Assembly: GCA_023213395.1 (NCBI GenBank)
Contig: CM041465.1
Coordinates: 79,739,741-79,803,740, forward strand
Origin: Cycas panzhihuaensis
Taxonomy: Eukaryota; Cycadophyta
Reading direction: 5' to 3'
DNA: 64,000 nt
Part shown: piece by piece, positions 60,301 through 64,000 of the stretch
Layout: the number at the start of each line of letters is the position of its first letter
How positions within the stretch are numbered: position 1 is the stretch's first letter
Made by a program: the position numbers and the translations under genes
Notes under the pieces: model-generated
Databases searched by the model: none
What the model saw: only the letters and a program-made list of their open reading frames with translations
What the model was told of the DNA's origin: nothing

Positions 60301-62162
60301 GTAGTGACCGCGGTGGAGAACTGCGAGAATGTTGGCATGGTCATGCTAAGCTTCTTAGAGATGATGAGCAAAGAGGACAAGGGAGTCCTATGGCAATGTG
60401 GATTGCTGAAGGTGGTGAAGACACCTTAGTATATGTCAGATCAGAGACTACTCGTGGACATAGTATCACATTGGGACAAGCAGAGATACGTGTTCCATCT
60501 TCCCTAGATAAGGGATGTGACGGTGACACCTAAAGACATCTGGCAGATCCTAGGGGTGCCAATGACAGGGAGACCAGCCACGCTAGGAGCATTACTCAGC
60601 AACGCGATGGCCCATCGAGGCGACCATGTTTTCATAGGCCAGGACAGGTGGGAGGCAAGGGGTGCCTCTACAGAGTATGGTGATGTCCAGGGTTCCTCGT
60701 GTGAGGAAGATGATCACTCCATGCATTCTGTTCTGGGTTTCCCATAAATAAAACTATAAGGATATCTGTAGAGGATGGATGGATGAAGTGCGCCAGTGCG
60801 AGGTCGGTGAGAGATTGGATTGGGCCACCCTTATAACGGCAAATCTTATCACCTAACTGGATGTTATCAGGGTGGTAGGCAGGGGTCGATTATCGTACAA
60901 CACGCTATTGCAGTGCTGGTTCTTTGACCATTTTGCAAAAGTAGTGCCATCAGGGGGACCACACCTTATACTAAACTGGGCTCCCATGGTACACAGATGG
61001 CAGACCTGATTGAGGTGAGTAGAGGACCAGGCACATGTCAGGAGGTTCGTGGATGCCACGTCACTAGATTTACTCACCATAACTGACTACACGCTAGACC
61101 CCTACCAGTCGATGAGATGGGACAGTGACGAGGAGGCAGGAGTGGTAGGGGCTGCCCCTGGAGACAATGATGGTGGCTACGGGGGAGATAGAGGAGATGG
61201 GGCTGGCCCATCGCGAGCGGCAGATGAGGCAGGGCTATCAGGGACTGCCGAGGGGATGAGGGGGCCTATAACACGAGCCCAGGCGAGGATCGTAGAGACC
61301 CGGAGGAAACTCCACCCGAGAGGGAGGACACAGGCTCCAACAGTAGAGGCGGTCACAGATGAGGTGCCAGAGGAGGAGGTACCAAGAGCTGGTGGAGAGC
61401 TAGGAGCAGAGGCCATCACACAGGCAGAGGAGTCGATGGCTGCAGCAGGTGAGGCTCAACCTTCCTCATTGTTTGATAGCTAGATGTATTATATTATTTG
61501 GTTTTCATTTGATATCTGCATAGATATGTACTGACACATGACATGGTGGGTTTGCAGGTACCACATCGATTTGACAGCTGGTTGAGTCCATGGTGAGGGA
61601 GATGTTCCCTTAGGTATATGCAAAGGGGCAGCCACCCATCCAGGGAGAGGATGCACCTAGATCGGCAGGTGCCCACATGGCAGCATTCACCCCATTGGTG
61701 AGGGCGAGGGACATATGGGTTGTAGAGTCCCAGGAGCACATGGCATTCCAGGGACAGTTGCAGCGAGGGCTGGACAAGGCCTAGAGTGAGTGGGATGCGG
61801 ATCAAAGTGAGCAGGACGCCCTACGAAGTCATGTACAGACTCTAGAGGCCCAGGGAGGAGCAGGTGGAGATGCGAGGAGTGGGATCCGGATAGCAATCCT
61901 AGAGGAGCATCTCCGAGGAGTGGAGAGCGAGAGGGACCGTATCCAGGTCAGATACGATCAGTTGGTAGACCAGATGGCATCGAGGTCGAGCCGAAGCAGG
62001 ACTTATTCCCACACAGTGGCGACGACCTCAAGGAGGCCCCGTGATGAGGGGAGTGAGGCAGGGAGCTCACAGAGGCCTAGGAAGAGCCTCAGAGGGATGT
62101 GGTCCCAAGGAGAGGGATCATACCGACTAGGAGATGGTGCCCCAAGAGCAGGGCAACAGTAG
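60301..62162 (+). pseudogene. Antisense plant-mobile-domain (PMD) gene with intron
   Basis: The frame from 60301 gives FLEMMSKEDKGVLWQCGLLK, LLVDIVSHWDKQRYVFHLP, a stop, then VTVTPKDIWQILGVPMTGRP, the typical start of a plant mobile domain (aminotransferase-like) protein. After a frame change near 60740 it continues with LDWATLITANLIT and NTLLQCWFFDHFAK, then an acidic Gly-rich linker (61100-61440) and a C-terminal coiled-coil-like part (LEEHLRGVESERDRIQVRY) ending at 62162. A consensus intron (61449-61557) keeps the frame open. About six stops, mostly TAG or TGA from CAG or CGA, and the frameshift inactivate this copy. PMD proteins are known from plant transposons and as host silencing factors (MAIN, MAIL1). 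Confidence 0.8.
61449..61557 (+). other. Predicted intron of the PMD gene
   Basis: The donor cag|gtgagg and acceptor tttgcag|g are both consensus. The AT content rises sharply inside. Splicing joins a 1-nt overhang to the downstream frame, which then stays in one phase to the stop at 62162 apart from three point stops. Without splicing the frame ends at 61483. Confidence 0.7.
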
Positions 62163-62792
62163 TGTGGAGTATATGCATTATATTTGATTTTTGATAGGGG
62201 AAAGCACGAGCCTCCAGGGGGTCATATATACAGAGTGATATGATTGTACCCCCCTACAAGGACACTGGCTTCCCATATGTATGATATGACATCTGATTTT
62301 GATGTATATATATAGATGGGGCAATTGGCGCCCCATTTTGATATGGCGTTGATGTGTATATGTTGTTTGATGGTTGATATGCATGGTTATGTTTTGTTAT
62401 GATGTTTGTTTAAGATGCACATATTTCCTTTCATGCACGGCTATATACATGACAGGAGCATACATGACCACCAATAGAGGCAATAGGCATATGTGGGGTT
62501 AGGGAATAGAGCGGTACACATGTCCACATGGGAGCATAATGGGATATGCAAAGGAAATACAAGGCGAGGGGGGAGTAATGACATTCCCAAGCATCGTCCT
62601 AACTGGGGGCTACCTAAATAGGAGGACAAGGATCTAAGGAAAATGGGAATTAGGGCCCTACGAGATGACCCGAAGAAAAGGGAAGAGGCCATCTTAAGTC
62701 GTCATCTCGCCCGTGGCTAGGAGGAAAGGGAACAAACTTAAGATGGTAGTTTAGGCTCATTTCGGAGCATAGCAAAGGGATCGCCGAGAGGA
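62163..62792. other. Spacer between PMD gene and integrase end
   Basis: No coding text was recognised. The two converging transcription units end on either side. A T-rich stretch with taaa and tatg motifs (62290-62420) could hold the PMD polyadenylation region, but no signal is certain. Confidence 0.4.
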
Positions 62793-64000
62793 TCATGTAT
62801 AAAATTTCTTGAGGAACTTTCCATTGACTACCTTCTCAAATTCTAGACCTTCTAAGGTGGCAATCCTATAAGCGCCGTTATCGAGGCTTTCAAGAACGAC
62901 GAAAGGACCAACCCATTTGGACCTAAATTTGGCCAGGCGATCGTAGAGATATTCTAACTTAAGGACGTAGTCCCCATGGCATAAAGGACGGGCACGAAGA
63001 TTCTTGTCATGAGTCCTTTGTAAACGAGCTTTTGAAGTGAGGTTTGCTTGGTAAGCCATCAAGCATCTCTCATCCAGAGCCTCGAGATCTAGGAGAGGAG
63101 CCTGGCAGGTAGACTCCTTATTGATAAGGCCTCTAAGGGAGAATCATAGAGAGGGGATCTCCACTTCCAGTGGGAGTACTACCTTGGTTCCGTAGACTAA
63201 GGAAAATAGTGTCATTCCAGTAGCCATACGAATAGAAGTATGATAGGCCCACATGGCAGAAGGGAGTTGGAGGTGCCAATCTCTTTGAGATTACGCAATG
63301 ATTTTCTTTAGAATGTTAATAAGGGTTTTGTTGAATGATTCAACTTGTCTGTTTGCTTAGGGGTAATAAGGAGATGAGGTCTTATGAGAAATCTTGAATT
63401 TCTCATAAGCTAAATCCACCTCCTTGTTACAAAAGGGGGTCCCATTATCTGTGATCAAGACGTCCGGAGTCCCGAAACAGTAAACGATGTGTTGGTAGAC
63501 GAAGGTGGCTATCATCTTGCCAGGCGTAGTGGATAGAGGAATTGCCTCTGCCCATTTAGTGAAATACTCTGTGGCAGTTAAGATGTACTTATGCTATGCC
63601 GAATAAGGTGGTGATATGGCACCAATGAGGTCTAAACCCCATTGAGAAAAGGGCCATGGAGATACGATAGGGTGAAGGGCCTCGGAAGGCACATGAGAGA
63701 TGTTGGCATGCTCTTGGCACTGTTGACATCTCAAAGCGTAGGCATGGGTGTCCTTAAAAAGGGACATCCAATAATAGCCCATGTGGAGGATCCTTTGGGC
63801 CATGGATTGGCCCCCAAAGTGGCCCCTACAAATGCCATGATGGTATTCGTGGAGTATCTAGTCCACTCCATCTAAAGTGACACAGCAAAGAAGGATCCAT
63901 CGAAGGATCTTTTGTACAACACTTTGTCTACAAGGAAGTATTGTCTGGCGGTGGCGTAGATACGTGACCTGACTTTGTTGCTGGCTTCAGGGCAGTATTC
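62793..64000 (-). pseudogene. Tat-like integrase (N-terminus at window edge)
   Basis: From the right edge on the minus strand: VDKVLYKRSFDGSFL, HHGICRGHFGG and ALRCQQCQEH (HHCC zinc finger), WGLDLIGAISPP (first Asp), ATEYFTKWAEAIPL, VLITDNGTPFCNK (second Asp), ANRQVESFNKTL (Glu), and the C-terminal FRSKWVGPFVVLESLDNGAY and FLKKFYT. The catalytic triad is present. A few stops (TAG after Tyr-Tyr-Pro, among others) interrupt the frame. Gypsy integrases insert the cDNA. The wording fits the Tat/Athila group of chromodomain-lacking elements. Confidence 0.92.

Larger units (their letters stand above)
55813..64000 (-). mobile_element. Tat-like Ty3-gypsy element with antisense PMD gene (3' part, runs off the window)
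   Basis: On the minus strand from the right edge: integrase (64000-62793), a region containing an antisense spliced PMD gene (60301-62162 on +), an RNase H (59089-58690), polypurine tract (58328-58319) and LTR (58318-55813). Tat-lineage elements such as Grande and Retand are known to carry additional, sometimes antisense, ORFs. gag, protease and RT must lie beyond 64000. Base composition is more GC-rich than the rest of the window and stops are fewer, so it is probably younger. Confidence 0.8.

Noticed and set aside
61177-61896. Minus-strand frames opposite the PMD gene (80, 103 and 69 codons)
   Set aside because: They complement the Gly/Asp/Glu-rich linker and coiled-coil part and have no family resemblance.

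Overview
The window looks like transposable-element-rich nuclear DNA from a land plant with a large genome. The evidence is plant-type LTR retrotransposons (Ty1-copia, Ty3-gypsy chromovirus, Tat/Ogre-like gypsy), an L1-type LINE with a C-terminal RNase H, and captured pieces of two plant-like cellular genes (TRM61 and a SAM-domain protein). The heavy layering and decay would suit a gymnosperm, but this is only an inference. No intact host gene was found. Nearly every coding region is broken, often by stop codons where Gln or Trp is expected (CAG/CAA to TAG/TAA, TGG to TAG), the pattern left by deamination of methylated cytosine.

Layout. 1-2.9 kb: AT-rich, with one minus-strand primer-binding-site-like motif. 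3.0-10.96 kb: a 5'-truncated copia pol, split by a complete LINE (3943-10188) that has 19-bp target duplications and an oligo-A end. 11-15.8 kb: AT-rich DNA with a minus-strand LTR (12970-13293) and a 203-bp tandem duplication. 15.8-20.2 kb: a minus-strand copia element. 21.9-26.1 kb: a large non-autonomous LTR element with 324-bp LTRs, next to the inverted end of a relative. 27.5-28.4 kb: an (AT)n-dominated microsatellite.

28.4-55.7 kb: one copia element (Copia-A) enlarged by nested insertions. A gag-only LTR element (30907-35308, 231-bp LTRs, TSD cttac) sits in its gag. A chromovirus (Gypsy-A, 39304-54924, TSD catat/catgc) sits in its RNase H and is itself interrupted by a second copy of the same family (Gypsy-B, 47767-54237, TSD ttctt/tcctt). 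Gypsy-A also holds a 2.2-kb insert (43406-45620) flanked by a 294-bp duplication. That insert carries one LTR and a chimeric gene capture: TRM61 (tRNA m1A58 methyltransferase catalytic subunit) interrupted by a SAM-domain gene fragment.

55.8-64.0 kb: composition becomes clearly more GC-rich. This is the 3' part of a minus-strand Tat-like gypsy element with a 2.5-kb LTR (55813-58318). Reading along its sense strand: integrase (62.8-64.0 kb), then an antisense plant-mobile-domain (PMD) gene with a convincing frame-preserving intron (60301-62162, + strand), then an RNase H (58.7-59.1 kb), PPT and LTR. An RNase H distal to integrase, separated from it by a spliced antisense PMD gene, is the least conventional architecture in the window.
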